64,000 nucleotides of DNA from Muriicola sp. Z0-33 (GCF_026126425.1 NZ_JAFMPW010000007.1:62001-126000), one strand, 5' to 3'; counted from the stretch's first letter, positions 27,785 to 37,313 are shown. Made by a program: numbers and translations. The notes: generated by a model from the letters alone, not told the origin.

Positions 27785-30334
27785 TTAAAAACTTATTCTA
27801 AAACTCACGTTGGGGGTTAGGCCCAGGGAGATGTTTTCTACTTTTTCTATCTCGCCCTGATCATTTATGCGGTAGTAGGTGTTTAGAATGTTCTTTTTAT
27901 TGAGCAAATTTAGCACTGAGGCACCTGCAGAGGCCCGTATGCCGGGACTTATGTCGAAATCATAAGTAGCAGAGGCATCTGCCCTGAGATAATCTGATAA
28001 CCGACTGCTGTTTGGTGCCTGAAAATTAATGGTATTTGGAAATACCGTGGTATTTATTGAATTGGGAGCCCTTTGTGGTTCTGTATAAGGTTTTCCTGTT
28101 CTGTAGTTTAAACCTACACCAAGCTTAACTTTGTTATAGGTATAGGTGCTGGCAAAAGTTACATTATGTCTGATATCCAGATTGTTGGGAAAATTAGTGG
28201 GATTAATATCTTCAAAAGTGTAATCGTTCACGTTATAAGTATAACTCAACCAGCTGCTGAATGACCTGCTTTTATGATTAATCAGAAATTCTACCCCTTT
28301 AACATCATAATTGCCAATCTCACCATTGAACTGATCCTGATTCTGAAATCCCTGGGTGGCAGTACTTATACCATCTACTTCTTTATAAAAACCTTCTAAA
28401 CTGGCATACCAACTATCTTTATCGTAATTGATGCCCATGGATACCTGCTTACTTCTGGTAATGGGTAGTGCATTTTGCTGTCTTGTGCCCGAAGGGCTAT
28501 CAGAGAGCATCCACCTTCTTTTTTCGATCCCAAGAAAGTTTTGTTCCAGGTCTATGATCTGATTGGTGGATTGGTGTTTGAGTTCCCCCAGAATTTCCAA
28601 TCTGTAGTGATTAGAAAAGGTGTAGTTGAGATTTAGACGCGGTTCTACCAAGACTTCCGAAAAGGTATTCAGGTTTTCTACGTGATTAATTCGTGCACCC
28701 CCTTTGGCCCTGAATTTTAAATTAGGAGATAAATATCCCAATTCTGAAAAAACAGCATGGGTCCTTACAACCCCTTTTGTGCTATTATTAAATGGAGGTT
28801 GGGAAACATCGGTAAAGTTGGTTATCCCTACTTCCGTAAACTGGTAACCATTTAACCAATCCAGTTGGTCACTGATGATATAGTTGGTATTTAGTTTTAA
28901 AGATGTTTCAATAACCTCATTGTTCTGTGATAGTACCTGGGCTGCATCATTGGTACTGATCCTTGAATCCAGGTCGTATCGGGTGTAGTACCCATTAATA
29001 AGTGAAGTAAACTTTTCGGACCAGTTACTCTCCAGGGTACCGCCAAAAGATAAATTGGTCTGATCCAGACTGCTCTGATTGGTTCTTCCACTGTCTCCGG
29101 AGGTCTCTGTATAATCCAGGTTGTTATTGATATTTATAAAGCTCAGTCGCAGTTTCTGGTTGTCATTATAATCATAAAGGATTTTCGCTGTGAAATCGTA
29201 GAAATAAAAATTGGCATCCCTGTCTACTACATCTGTATCCTGAAAGGTCCTCTCAAAAAACTGATCATAGGTTGGGGTATTCAGAAAATCGGTCACAGAA
29301 CGTCTGGCAGAAAACTGAATGGCTAAATTATCACTAAGTGGAGTATGACCATAAATATCACCGCTGATAAGATTAAAACCGGCCCCTCCAAAATACTCCG
29401 CTTCCACAGTATTTTTTGTTCTCATATCTATAATACCGCTTAGTCCCTCACCATATGCCGCACTGGTGCCGTTTTTTATTATCCGGACTTCGTCGGTAAG
29501 ATATGGGTTGAATGCCGAGATTAATCCAAAAAAGTGCCCGTTTTGGTACATTTTTATGCCATCCCATAAAATGAGGTTTTGATCGTTTGTCCCCCCTCTG
29601 ATATTAATATCAGAGACCGTTTCGTCAATACTCTTGATACCGGGCAGGGCTTGTACTGTATGCAGAACATCGGGTTCTGTAAGTCCTGGCAGTATCCCAA
29701 ATTCTTTGGTGTTGAGTAAAATGCTTGCATCCAATTCCTTGGTCAGACCTGAGGTAAGGAATTTGAAAACCACCACTTCTTCCAGCTGCTGATAGCGTAC
29801 GCCCAACAGAATAGGGGTACAGGGATTCTGATTTACAAGATCCTCGGCGGTGATATACCTTGTTTTATATCCGAGATGCTTAATCCTAATTGATGCTTTT
29901 CTGGGAATATTAGAGAGGGAAAAGGAGCCATCGAGGTCTGTAATTGTAGCAATACTGCTGCCAATGACCTCCACAGTTGCCCCGGTAACTGTATTTTCAG
30001 CATAATTATCGAGGACAAAGGCGCAAATATCAACTAGATTGCTCTTACTTAGTGTATAATATCGATCACTGAGTTTTTTAATAATCAGCTGGGTTTCATC
30101 CTGTATCTGCCGTAAGATCTTATCAAGGTCCTTACTCTGTGGTATGTTGATGATAATAGGACGCAAATCCTCATCCACATAAGAAAACTTTACATCAAAA
30201 TCACCTTCAAGCTGCTGTATATATGGAATAAGGTATGTTGTAGTTGTGTTAGAGGGCTGTTGTGCCATGCCCATAAAAATGCCTGATATGAGCAAACAAC
30301 ATAAAATAACCTGTTTAAGGTGCGTTTTCGGCAT
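27785..30334 (-). CDS. TonB-dependent receptor with STN-like and carboxypeptidase-like domains
   Basis: The 849-residue outer-membrane receptor has a signal peptide (to about residue 24), an STN-like domain (about 35-98: FDVKFSYVDEDLRPI; KDLDKILRQIQDET), a CarboxypepD_reg-like domain (about 107-185), a plug (LPGLTEPDVLHTVQALPGIKS; NIRGGTNDQNLILWDGI; IDMRTKN) and a barrel ending FRISF. The STN domain is the part that signals to FecR-type anti-sigma factors. It overlaps the fecR stop by 20 bases, so the two are translationally coupled. The ligand is unknown; the paired lipoproteins across the sigma gene are candidate partners. Confidence 0.9.
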   Translation of the reverse strand: MPKTHLKQVILCCLLISGIFMGMAQQPSNTTTTYLIPYIQQLEGDFDVKFSYVDEDLRPIIINIPQSKDLDKILRQIQDETQLIIKKLSDRYYTLSKSNLVDICAFVLDNYAENTVTGATVEVIGSSIATITDLDGSFSLSNIPRKASIRIKHLGYKTRYITAEDLVNQNPCTPILLGVRYQQLEEVVVFKFLTSGLTKELDASILLNTKEFGILPGLTEPDVLHTVQALPGIKSIDETVSDINIRGGTNDQNLILWDGIKMYQNGHFFGLISAFNPYLTDEVRIIKNGTSAAYGEGLSGIIDMRTKNTVEAEYFGGAGFNLISGDIYGHTPLSDNLAIQFSARRSVTDFLNTPTYDQFFERTFQDTDVVDRDANFYFYDFTAKILYDYNDNQKLRLSFININNNLDYTETSGDSGRTNQSSLDQTNLSFGGTLESNWSEKFTSLINGYYTRYDLDSRISTNDAAQVLSQNNEVIETSLKLNTNYIISDQLDWLNGYQFTEVGITNFTDVSQPPFNNSTKGVVRTHAVFSELGYLSPNLKFRAKGGARINHVENLNTFSEVLVEPRLNLNYTFSNHYRLEILGELKHQSTNQIIDLEQNFLGIEKRRWMLSDSPSGTRQQNALPITRSKQVSMGINYDKDSWYASLEGFYKEVDGISTATQGFQNQDQFNGEIGNYDVKGVEFLINHKSRSFSSWLSYTYNVNDYTFEDINPTNFPNNLDIRHNVTFASTYTYNKVKLGVGLNYRTGKPYTEPQRAPNSINTTVFPNTINFQAPNSSRLSDYLRADASATYDFDISPGIRASAGASVLNLLNKKNILNTYYRINDQGEIEKVENISLGLTPNVSFRISF

Positions 30335-31226
30335 AGATCAGCACTTTGTTCTCCTCTAAATTAAACTTTATATGAGAAGGAGTACTAATACTTTGTAACG
30401 CCAAATTTACGTTTGTGTTGCTGAAAGTACCTGTAAAAAGTTGATCCAGATCAATATTTTTGGTTTCAACCTCAATATTGAATTGCCTTTCAAATTCATC
30501 TAACACAAAAGCCAGGGGAATACTTTTAAAGGAACTTTCATTATTCATCCATGAAGGAACACTGCTATTCGGGGTCTCCGGGTGCTGTATTTCTCCGTTA
30601 ATAACTATAAATGAAGTGCCGGCAGGTAGTTTGGTTTCAGTACCATTATATGCCACACTGACCAGGCCTTCATAACAGGTTACTTCAAAAAAGTCTTTTC
30701 TGTTTTCTACGTTAAACTGAGTACCCAATACGGTAACGAGGCCATTTTCGGTTGCCACAGTAAATCTTTTACCCTTGGCCACTTTAAAAAATGCTTCCCC
30801 TTCTAATTTAACATTCCGGTCTTTATCCCATCGTTTTTCACTATAGCTAATTTCCGATGCTGCATTAAGAATTATTTCTGATGCATCCGGAAGTATTACT
30901 TCTGTTTGCTGGGCATACTGAGTTGTGACGGTTATATCTAAAGAATTTATATAGAAGTACGCAACGGCTACAATTGCAGCCACTGCTGCTGCAAGGCGCA
31001 TTACTTTTTTCATCGGACTTAACCTGATAACTTTAACCTCTTTTTCAGGTCTGTTATTTCTCAAGTCATCAAGAGCTTTCTCGATATCAAATTTTGGAGG
31101 CTCCAGGTCAGCGGAAACATCCAATATTTTCTTATAAGTAGCATATTCGGCAGTTTTCTCAAACTCTGCCAATTCTGCTTCTGTAAGCTCGTTATTAAGC
31201 CATTTTGCTAAATAATTCTCTTTCAT
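30315..31226 (-). CDS. FecR-family anti-sigma factor
   Basis: The 303-residue protein has a cytoplasmic N-terminal part (residues 1-70, KWLNNELTEAELAEFEK), one membrane helix (about 74-95, VMRLAAAVAAIVAVAYFYI), the FecR domain in the periplasm (about 98-200; WDKDRNVKLEGEAFFKVAKGKRFTV, split) and a C-terminal DUF4974 domain (about 230-300). Such proteins hold the ECF sigma factor inactive until the receptor STN domain signals. It is 214 bases downstream of the sigma gene, preceded by its own candidate ECF-type promoter at 31333-31364. Confidence 0.92.
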   Translation of the reverse strand: MKENYLAKWLNNELTEAELAEFEKTAEYATYKKILDVSADLEPPKFDIEKALDDLRNNRPEKEVKVIRLSPMKKVMRLAAAVAAIVAVAYFYINSLDITVTTQYAQQTEVILPDASEIILNAASEISYSEKRWDKDRNVKLEGEAFFKVAKGKRFTVATENGLVTVLGTQFNVENRKDFFEVTCYEGLVSVAYNGTETKLPAGTSFIVINGEIQHPETPNSSVPSWMNNESSFKSIPLAFVLDEFERQFNIEVETKNIDLDQLFTGTFSNTNVNLALQSISTPSHIKFNLEENKVLIYAENAP

Positions 31227-31332
31227 CTCTCTTTATTTTACTTTCCTTTAGATCAGATGTAATCTGCTTTCAACCCTTCCGTTGGCAATTTCATCTGAGG
31301 AAACTCTCATTTCATTATTTCTAGCTTCACAT

Positions 31333-31364
31333 CATTATAACAACTAAGTTCCTCATAACCCTAC
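31333..31364 (-). promoter_or_regulatory. Candidate ECF-sigma promoter for fecR and the TonB receptor
   Basis: On the minus strand GTAGGGT (31364-31358) is followed after 14 bases by TTGTT (31343-31339) and ATAAT. The same two blocks at the same spacing lie before both lipoprotein genes at 32056 and 34008. The leader to the fecR ATG at 31226 would be about 105 bases. Nothing else is seen in the 214-base gap 31227-31440. Confidence 0.6.
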
Positions 31365-31440
31365 TTTTTAATTATAAAATATTCACTTTCAGGTCACAAA
31401 CCCCCATTATTAATGCCATCGCAGCATAGGGTCCCCGATC

Positions 31441-31938
31441 TTAGATCCCGTCTATCTGCTCTCTCAGGGATTTTAGTGCTAAATGCATTCTTTTTTCAAT
31501 CGCTTTTACGCTAACCCCTTCTAAATCAGCAATTTCAGCATATTTTTTGCCGTCTATGCGGTTTAAAAGAAAGGTAGTCCGTTGATTTTCCGGCAAACTA
31601 TCCAGTGCCCGGTCCAATTTATCCTTGAATTCCTTCTCTTCCATAACATAATCGGGAGATTCATGGGTGGTTTTTTCTGATTTATCCGCGTATTTAAGCC
31701 TCACTTTTTCGGCTTTGATAACATTGAGATACATGTTGTTGGCCACAGTATAGACATAAGATCTTGCCTTGTCCGGACTAACCTTGGCACAGTTCTCCCA
31801 CAACTTTACAAAAGCCTCTTGTACTGCGTCATGGGCTTTCTCTTCATTGCCAAACTTATAATATATGTAGTTAAAAACCGTTTTAGAATTAGTTTTGAAG
31901 AGGGAGCTGAATACTTCTTCTTCACAGACGTTATCCAT
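31441..31938 (-). CDS. ECF RNA polymerase sigma factor (FecI-like)
   Basis: The 165-residue protein contains sigma region 2 (TVFNYIYYKFGNEEKAHDAVQEAFVKLWEN, split over residues 20-50; YTVANNMYLNVIKAEKV) and region 4 (LDSLPENQRTTFLLNRIDG; YAEIADLEGVSVKAIEKRMHLA). I chose the ATG at 31938; the in-frame TTG at 31953 is less likely. A -7 box TATCTTTG on the minus strand (31975-31968) suggests that it is transcribed by the housekeeping sigma. It probably drives fecR-receptor and the two divergent lipoprotein genes. Confidence 0.93.
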   Translation of the reverse strand: MDNVCEEEVFSSLFKTNSKTVFNYIYYKFGNEEKAHDAVQEAFVKLWENCAKVSPDKARSYVYTVANNMYLNVIKAEKVRLKYADKSEKTTHESPDYVMEEKEFKDKLDRALDSLPENQRTTFLLNRIDGKKYAEIADLEGVSVKAIEKRMHLALKSLREQIDGI

Positions 31939-31995
31939 AGTTGCGCGATTCAAATGATTGGCTCCCCCAAAGATATTTGAAAAAAATTAAAAGGA

Positions 31996-32027
31996 GTAGG
32001 GTAATTCAATGGATAATTGTTTTAATA
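31996..32027 (+). promoter_or_regulatory. Candidate ECF-sigma promoter for the first lipoprotein gene
   Basis: GTAGGGT (31996-32002), 14 bases, TTGTT (32017-32021), then TTAAT. The first base lies exactly 60 bases before the ATG, the same distance as in the second lipoprotein gene. Confidence 0.65.
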
Positions 32028-32055
32028 CAGAAGTTAAGAATGAAATCCAAATCTA

Positions 32056-33801
32056 ATGAAGCTTATCTCTAAAAGCCCTATTTATGCCCTTATCCTGCTG
32101 ATGAGCTTGGTTTTCACCTCTTGCCAGAAAGAAACCGAAGCACCCCAGCCTCAGGTAGAACCACAGGCCCTAACGGATAGTTCACTACTGGTGAAGCTTA
32201 TTCGTGATGTGAGCAGTTACGACGGGTCTTTCGATAATATAGTAGACGGAGCCAGCTGTCTGGCAATTAAATTCCCATATACTGTGGTGGTTAACGGGGA
32301 GGAAATAGCAATCAATTCAAAAGAGGATTTTAACGAGATAGAATTACTCTTTGATGCTTATGAATTAGATGAAGATATCCTGGAAATACAGTATCCGGTT
32401 ACCGTTATCTTATCAAATTTCAGTCAGATTCTGGTTGAGGATGAAGCAGAATTAAATGCTTTGGCAGACCAATGTATCGAAGGTGGTGATGATGCAGATA
32501 ATGAATGCATAGATTTTATTTACCCCATAACCCTGTTCACCTTTGACGTTAATAACGAGCAACTGGGTAGAGTGGTAGTGGAGCGAGATTCCGAGCTACG
32601 GCTTTTTCTGGCCGGACTTGATGAAAATGACAGAGTTAGTTTTGATTTTCCTATCTCCTTATTAAAATATAACGGAGAACAAATTGTTGTCAATAGTAAT
32701 TTGGAACTGATACAGGCAATTAATGGTTCGGTTAACAGCTGCGATGAGGATGATGACGATGACTATAACGACGACGATTTTTCACAGGATCGACTAGAGA
32801 ATTTGCTAATTGAATGTACCTGGTTGATTAAAGAATTAGATCGCGATGATAATAATATTTCAGCGGCATTTTACCTTTCTGTTTTGAACTTTAACTCCAA
32901 TGGAACGGTAGAATATGAGGATGACTTAGGAGGGGTGCAGTCTGGTACCTGGAGTACAGAGCTTGAAGGTAATACCGTCTTACTGAATATTGCATTTGAT
33001 GCCCTGAGTCCGTTAAACAGTACCTGGACGGTATATGAACTGGAAGAAGGGAAAATTAAGCTCGAAACCGAAGCTGATGATAAAATGATACTGCAAAGCG
33101 CCTGCGCAGGCCACAATAATTCGGCGGAGATATTGCAGGCCACCTTAGAGGAATGTAGCTGGATCATTAAAAAAGTGGAGAAAGTGGAGGAATTAAGTGA
33201 GCTTCAGGGATATGACTTAAGCTTCCTGCCTGGAAATGTCGTTGTTATGGAGAATGGCAGCACTACAATTAACGGTAGCTGGGAAGTAACTAATAGTGGG
33301 GGACTACAGCCCGTTCTAAATTTAGATATGGAAAGCGGGGATCCTAGTATAAGCTTCGCATGGCCATTAGATGATATTGCTTATGAGCGGTTGAAGTTTA
33401 AAGATGATACAGGTGATTATGAACTAATACTCGAAAAGAATTGCTACAACGATAATTATGATGAGGAAGTTGGCAATATACGGCAGGCAATAAAAGAAGG
33501 ATCCTGGCAGGTGACTGCTTTTACATATAATTCGGATCCCAATTTTATCAGTTATACTGAAACTTTCCTGTTTGCCCCTGAGGGTGTTTTTAAACTGGAC
33601 AATGCCATGATAGGAGCAAACTGGCGTATATATAGGAACAGTGAGCAGGAATTAGAACTCATTCTGACTTTTGAAAACGGCAGTAACTATCAATATATGG
33701 GCAACGATTGGGAGATTGTGGAAATAAGTGAAAACCTTATAGAACTCGTCCACGAAGATGAACCCAATGATTACGATCACCTTATTTTTCAAAGACCCTA
33801 G
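32056..33801 (+). CDS. Repeat-containing acidic lipoprotein A
   Basis: The 581-residue protein has a lipoprotein signal (LVFTSC, lipid Cys23), then the block FDNIVDGASC (59-68). Four repeats of about 40-45 residues, each opening with a Phe/Tyr-Pro beta strand (FPYTVVVNG, YPVTVILSN, YPITLFTFDVNNEQ, FPISLLKYNG), come next, followed by an Asp-rich segment (CDEDDDDDYNDDDF). Three domains open with a Trp motif (ECTWLIKE, ECSWIIKK, GSWQVTAF) and carry GTW/GSW strands reminiscent of lipocalin-like folds. I do not recognise a named family. It has a paralogue immediately downstream and sits divergent to the sigma/FecR/receptor set. Surface or periplasmic ligand binding is a guess. Confidence 0.8.
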   Translation: MKLISKSPIYALILLMSLVFTSCQKETEAPQPQVEPQALTDSSLLVKLIRDVSSYDGSFDNIVDGASCLAIKFPYTVVVNGEEIAINSKEDFNEIELLFDAYELDEDILEIQYPVTVILSNFSQILVEDEAELNALADQCIEGGDDADNECIDFIYPITLFTFDVNNEQLGRVVVERDSELRLFLAGLDENDRVSFDFPISLLKYNGEQIVVNSNLELIQAINGSVNSCDEDDDDDYNDDDFSQDRLENLLIECTWLIKELDRDDNNISAAFYLSVLNFNSNGTVEYEDDLGGVQSGTWSTELEGNTVLLNIAFDALSPLNSTWTVYELEEGKIKLETEADDKMILQSACAGHNNSAEILQATLEECSWIIKKVEKVEELSELQGYDLSFLPGNVVVMENGSTTINGSWEVTNSGGLQPVLNLDMESGDPSISFAWPLDDIAYERLKFKDDTGDYELILEKNCYNDNYDEEVGNIRQAIKEGSWQVTAFTYNSDPNFISYTETFLFAPEGVFKLDNAMIGANWRIYRNSEQELELILTFENGSNYQYMGNDWEIVEISENLIELVHEDEPNDYDHLIFQRP

Positions 33802-33947
33802 TTGAACGCTGTATTTCTCTTGCATTGGCGGTGCTGTAAGTCACTTTTTTCTTCCAATTATTTTTTATTGATGCTTTTGAATTGCCCTGAAAATGGGTAA
33901 TTATCGATGACTGACTACATAAAAAGCCAAAAAAATTCAAAATTCAG

Positions 33948-33978
33948 GTAGGGTATTTATAATGGCAATTGTTTCATA
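33948..33978 (+). promoter_or_regulatory. Candidate ECF-sigma promoter for the second lipoprotein gene
   Basis: GTAGGGT (33948-33954), 14 bases, TTGTT (33969-33973). The 60-base distance to the ATG equals that in lipoprotein gene A. The leader also shares AAATCCAAATC with gene A just before the start codon, so part of the likeness may simply reflect duplication. Confidence 0.65.
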
Positions 33979-34007
33979 GTTGTACGAACAAAAAAATCCA
34001 AATCGTT

Positions 34008-35762
34008 ATGAAAAAGTTTTTTAATTATTCAGTGTATACGTTACTACTTGCGATGGCACTAACGTTTACATCTTGTCAGGAAGAATTTGAACCCCTACCA
34101 GATTCTGACGAGCAGGAAACAATTATGGCCAGTTCTTCTACCGCCAAACTTATTAAAGATACCAGCACCAATGATGGTTCTTTTGATAATATAGTAGACG
34201 GAGCTAGCTGTTTTGCTATTAAATTCCCTTATACCGTTGAGGTAAATGGGGTGGAAATTACCTTAGATTCCAGAGAAGACCTTGAACTAGTTGAAGAGAT
34301 CTTTGATGCCCTGGAAGACGATGAAGACATTCTTGATATTCTGTTCCCTATTACTATTACATTAGGAGATTATCAAGAAGTAGTGATCAATAGTATTGAT
34401 GACCTTAGAGAATTAGCAGAAGAATGTGTTGAAGGTGGTGATGATGATGATATTGAGTGTATAGATTTTGTATACCCAATTACCCTTTACACGTTTAATG
34501 TTAACAACGAACAAACAGGAACTGTAACTGTAGATAGTGATATGGACCTGAGAAGATTCTTTGACGAGTTAGGTGAGAACGACCTTATCGGCATAGATTT
34601 TCCAGTTTCTTTAAAACTATATGATGGTACAGAAGTACAGGTAAATAGCAATGCCGAATTGGCTAATGCTATTGAAATGGCTAAAGATGCCTGTGATGAA
34701 GATGACGATGACGATCATAATGATGACGATTTTACTCAGGAGCGTCTGGAGAACTATTTGGTAGAGTGTCCATGGTTGATTCATGAAGTAGAAAGAGATG
34801 AAGTTAATCAGACAGATCAGTACTTTGAGTACTTAATGAACTTCAAAGAAGATGGTTCTGTAACTGTAAAAGACAGAATGGGTAATAGCCTTACCGGTAC
34901 ATGGAGTACCAGAGTTGCAAACCACAAAGTGTTGATTAAACTAGAGTTTGATGTATTGGTAGATTTCAACCTGGAATGGTATGTCTACGAAATTGGAGAA
35001 GGTAAAATTAAACTTTATCAGGAAGGTGGTAACAGGATAATCATGCGCAATGCCTGTGATTTATTCAACTCTCCACCAGACTCGCTTAGAGACATTTTAA
35101 GAGAATGTAGCTGGATCATCAAGAAAGTGAAAGTAGATGACGTTGAGATTAGAAGGCTGTTAGGTTATGAGTTCAATTTTATGGGCGAAGGTGTGGTAAC
35201 ACTTACCAAAGGAGATGTAATATCTGAAGGAAGCTGGGAGATTACCACCAATGCTCAGGGAAGATTAGTATTGGCAATAACCATGGGAGATGAACCTGGA
35301 GTAAGCTTTGAGTGGCCAATTTCGGATCTTAGGGATGATAGATTGAAATTTGAAATTCCTGATACGGACTACGAATTGATTCTGCAACGTGTATGTGAAG
35401 ACGATAATGATGGAGATGTCACAGAGATCAGAGGAGCGATGATGCAAGGAGAATGGATGGTTGCAAATTACACTGAGAGTGAAGTTAACTCTACAGAAGA
35501 ATACGCCGAATACAGCTTTATTTTCCACGCTGAACATAGAATAGAGGTTTCTATTAATGATCAGCCAGTATTAGACGGTGTTTGGAGAGTATTAAGAAAT
35601 TCTGAAGGTAAACTGAAAGTGTATCTTAACCTAGGTGATGAAGATCCTCTGGGAGAGCTTACAGATGATTATGAATTTGTATCTATCTCAGAAGGAAGAA
35701 TAGAGCTCAAGGACTACAGGGATGACGGGAGTTATAGCGTCCTGGTTTTTGAGAGAAATTAG
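34008..35762 (+). CDS. Repeat-containing acidic lipoprotein B
   Basis: The 584-residue paralogue of lipoprotein A has the lipid Cys23 (LTFTSC), FDNIVDGASC at 59-68, Phe/Tyr-Pro repeats starting near residues 73, 113, 156 and 198, the Asp-rich loop CDEDDDDDHNDDDF (229-242) and three Trp-opened domains (ECPWLIHE near 254, ECSWIIKK, QGEWMVAN). I chose the ATG at 34008; an in-frame TTG 39 bases upstream would break the signal peptide. Codon use is more AT-rich at third positions than in A. The acidic loop could bind divalent cations, which is inference. Confidence 0.82.
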   Translation: MKKFFNYSVYTLLLAMALTFTSCQEEFEPLPDSDEQETIMASSSTAKLIKDTSTNDGSFDNIVDGASCFAIKFPYTVEVNGVEITLDSREDLELVEEIFDALEDDEDILDILFPITITLGDYQEVVINSIDDLRELAEECVEGGDDDDIECIDFVYPITLYTFNVNNEQTGTVTVDSDMDLRRFFDELGENDLIGIDFPVSLKLYDGTEVQVNSNAELANAIEMAKDACDEDDDDDHNDDDFTQERLENYLVECPWLIHEVERDEVNQTDQYFEYLMNFKEDGSVTVKDRMGNSLTGTWSTRVANHKVLIKLEFDVLVDFNLEWYVYEIGEGKIKLYQEGGNRIIMRNACDLFNSPPDSLRDILRECSWIIKKVKVDDVEIRRLLGYEFNFMGEGVVTLTKGDVISEGSWEITTNAQGRLVLAITMGDEPGVSFEWPISDLRDDRLKFEIPDTDYELILQRVCEDDNDGDVTEIRGAMMQGEWMVANYTESEVNSTEEYAEYSFIFHAEHRIEVSINDQPVLDGVWRVLRNSEGKLKVYLNLGDEDPLGELTDDYEFVSISEGRIELKDYRDDGSYSVLVFERN

Positions 35763-35819
35763 ACCCCACACCTGATAGGTATCAGGTTTAAAAATACCTT
35801 TATTTGCCCCATTTTTAGT

Positions 35820-35852
35820 AAAAGGGTAGTTTCAACTGAAGCTACCCTTTTT
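35820..35852. terminator. Rho-independent terminator after the lipoprotein pair
   Basis: GGGTAG (35824-35829) pairs with CTACCC (35842-35847), extended inward by TTC/GAA around an AACT loop and outward by AAAA/TTTT, with a five-T tail. It ends the lipoprotein transcript 60 bases after its stop and before ffh. The A run on the other side means it could work on both strands. Confidence 0.85.
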
Positions 35853-35898
35853 CATTTATATTTATTGCGCAGAACTTCCATCATCCCATTGATATTCT

Positions 35899-35906
35899 TA
35901 AATTTG
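35899..35906 (+). promoter_or_regulatory. -7 box of the ffh promoter
   Basis: TAAATTTG matches TAnnTTTG and lies 26 bases before the ffh ATG. No TTG is seen at the usual upstream distance. Confidence 0.45.
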
Positions 35907-35932
35907 CACTTCCCCTTAAATAATGAAAGACG

Positions 35933-37261
35933 ATGTTTGATAATTTAAGCGAAAAGTTAGATAAAGCGCTTCATGTTCTTAAAGGCCATGGACAGATTAC
36001 CGAGATCAATGTAGCCGAAACTACCAAAGAAGTAAGACGCGCATTGTTAGATGCGGATGTTAATTTTAAAATAGCCAAGGAATTTACCAACAGGGTAAGA
36101 GAGAAGGCACTTGGACAAAACGTTCTGACAACTTTACAGCCGGGTCAGTTAATGGTGAAGATTGTCAAGGACGAGCTCACCGAACTTATGGGTGGAGAAA
36201 CGGAAGGGATCAACCTTTCCGGGGAACCTTCGGTAATTTTGATGTCTGGTCTGCAGGGTTCTGGTAAAACCACGTTTTCCGGAAAGCTGGCTAATTACCT
36301 CAAGAAAAAGAAAACAAAAAACCCACTATTGGTCGCCTGTGATGTCTACAGACCCGCGGCAATTGACCAGTTGCATGTTGTTGGAGAACAAATAGGGGTT
36401 GAAGTATACTCGGACAGGGAAAATAATGATCCTGTTGCCCTTGCAAAGGCGGGCCTGGCTCATGCCAAAAGCAATGGAAACAATGTGGTGATTATAGATA
36501 CCGCGGGCCGTCTTGCAGTAGATGAGCAAATGATGACCGAGATAGCAAATATCAGGGATGCGGTTCAGCCACAGGAAACACTTTTTGTTGTAGATGCTAT
36601 GACAGGGCAGGATGCAGTCAATACGGCAAAAGCCTTTAATGATGTCCTTAATTTTGATGGGGTCATTCTTACCAAGCTCGATGGTGATACCAGAGGGGGA
36701 GCTGCAATATCAATAAAATCGGTTGTAGATAAACCCATTAAGTTTATTGGAACTGGGGAGAAAATGGATGCGATAGATGTTTTTCATCCGTCCAGAATGG
36801 CAGATCGGATACTTGGAATGGGTGATGTTATCTCTTTGGTAGAAAGGGCTCAGGAACAGTATGATGAGGACGAAGCCCGGAAAATCCAGAAGAAGATAGC
36901 TAAGAACAAGTTTGGTTTTGATGATTTCCTGAAACAAATTCAGCAGATCAAAAAAATGGGCAGCATGAAAGACCTTATGGGAATGATTCCCGGAGCTGGG
37001 AAAGCATTAAAAGGTATGGATATAGATGACGATGCCTTTAAACATATTGAGGCTATAATTCATTCTATGACTCCTGAAGAAAGATCAACGCCTTCAACAC
37101 TGAATGCAAGCAGAAAGAAGAGAATTGCAAAAGGTAGTGGAAGAACTATTCAGGAAGTAAATCAATTGCTAAAACAGTTCGATCAGATGAGCAAAATGAT
37201 GAAGATGATGCAAGGCGGGGGAGGTAAAAAAATGATGCAGATGATGCAAAATATGAGGTAG
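35933..37261 (+). CDS. ffh: Signal recognition particle protein Ffh
   Basis: The 442-residue GTPase binds signal sequences and, with 4.5S RNA and FtsY, targets nascent membrane proteins to SecY. It has the N domain, the G domain with Walker A GLQGSGKTT (about 103-111), DTAGRL and TKLDGDTRGG, and the Met-rich M domain ending in MSKMMKMMQGGGGKKMMQMM. Complete. It precedes folD by 52 bases and the two may be one transcript. Confidence 0.98.
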   Translation: MFDNLSEKLDKALHVLKGHGQITEINVAETTKEVRRALLDADVNFKIAKEFTNRVREKALGQNVLTTLQPGQLMVKIVKDELTELMGGETEGINLSGEPSVILMSGLQGSGKTTFSGKLANYLKKKKTKNPLLVACDVYRPAAIDQLHVVGEQIGVEVYSDRENNDPVALAKAGLAHAKSNGNNVVIIDTAGRLAVDEQMMTEIANIRDAVQPQETLFVVDAMTGQDAVNTAKAFNDVLNFDGVILTKLDGDTRGGAAISIKSVVDKPIKFIGTGEKMDAIDVFHPSRMADRILGMGDVISLVERAQEQYDEDEARKIQKKIAKNKFGFDDFLKQIQQIKKMGSMKDLMGMIPGAGKALKGMDIDDDAFKHIEAIIHSMTPEERSTPSTLNASRKKRIAKGSGRTIQEVNQLLKQFDQMSKMMKMMQGGGGKKMMQMMQNMR

Positions 37262-37313
37262 TAGGTCAATTGTCGAATTTTAAAATTAAATCCTTAAAAA
37301 TAAATCGCTGATA

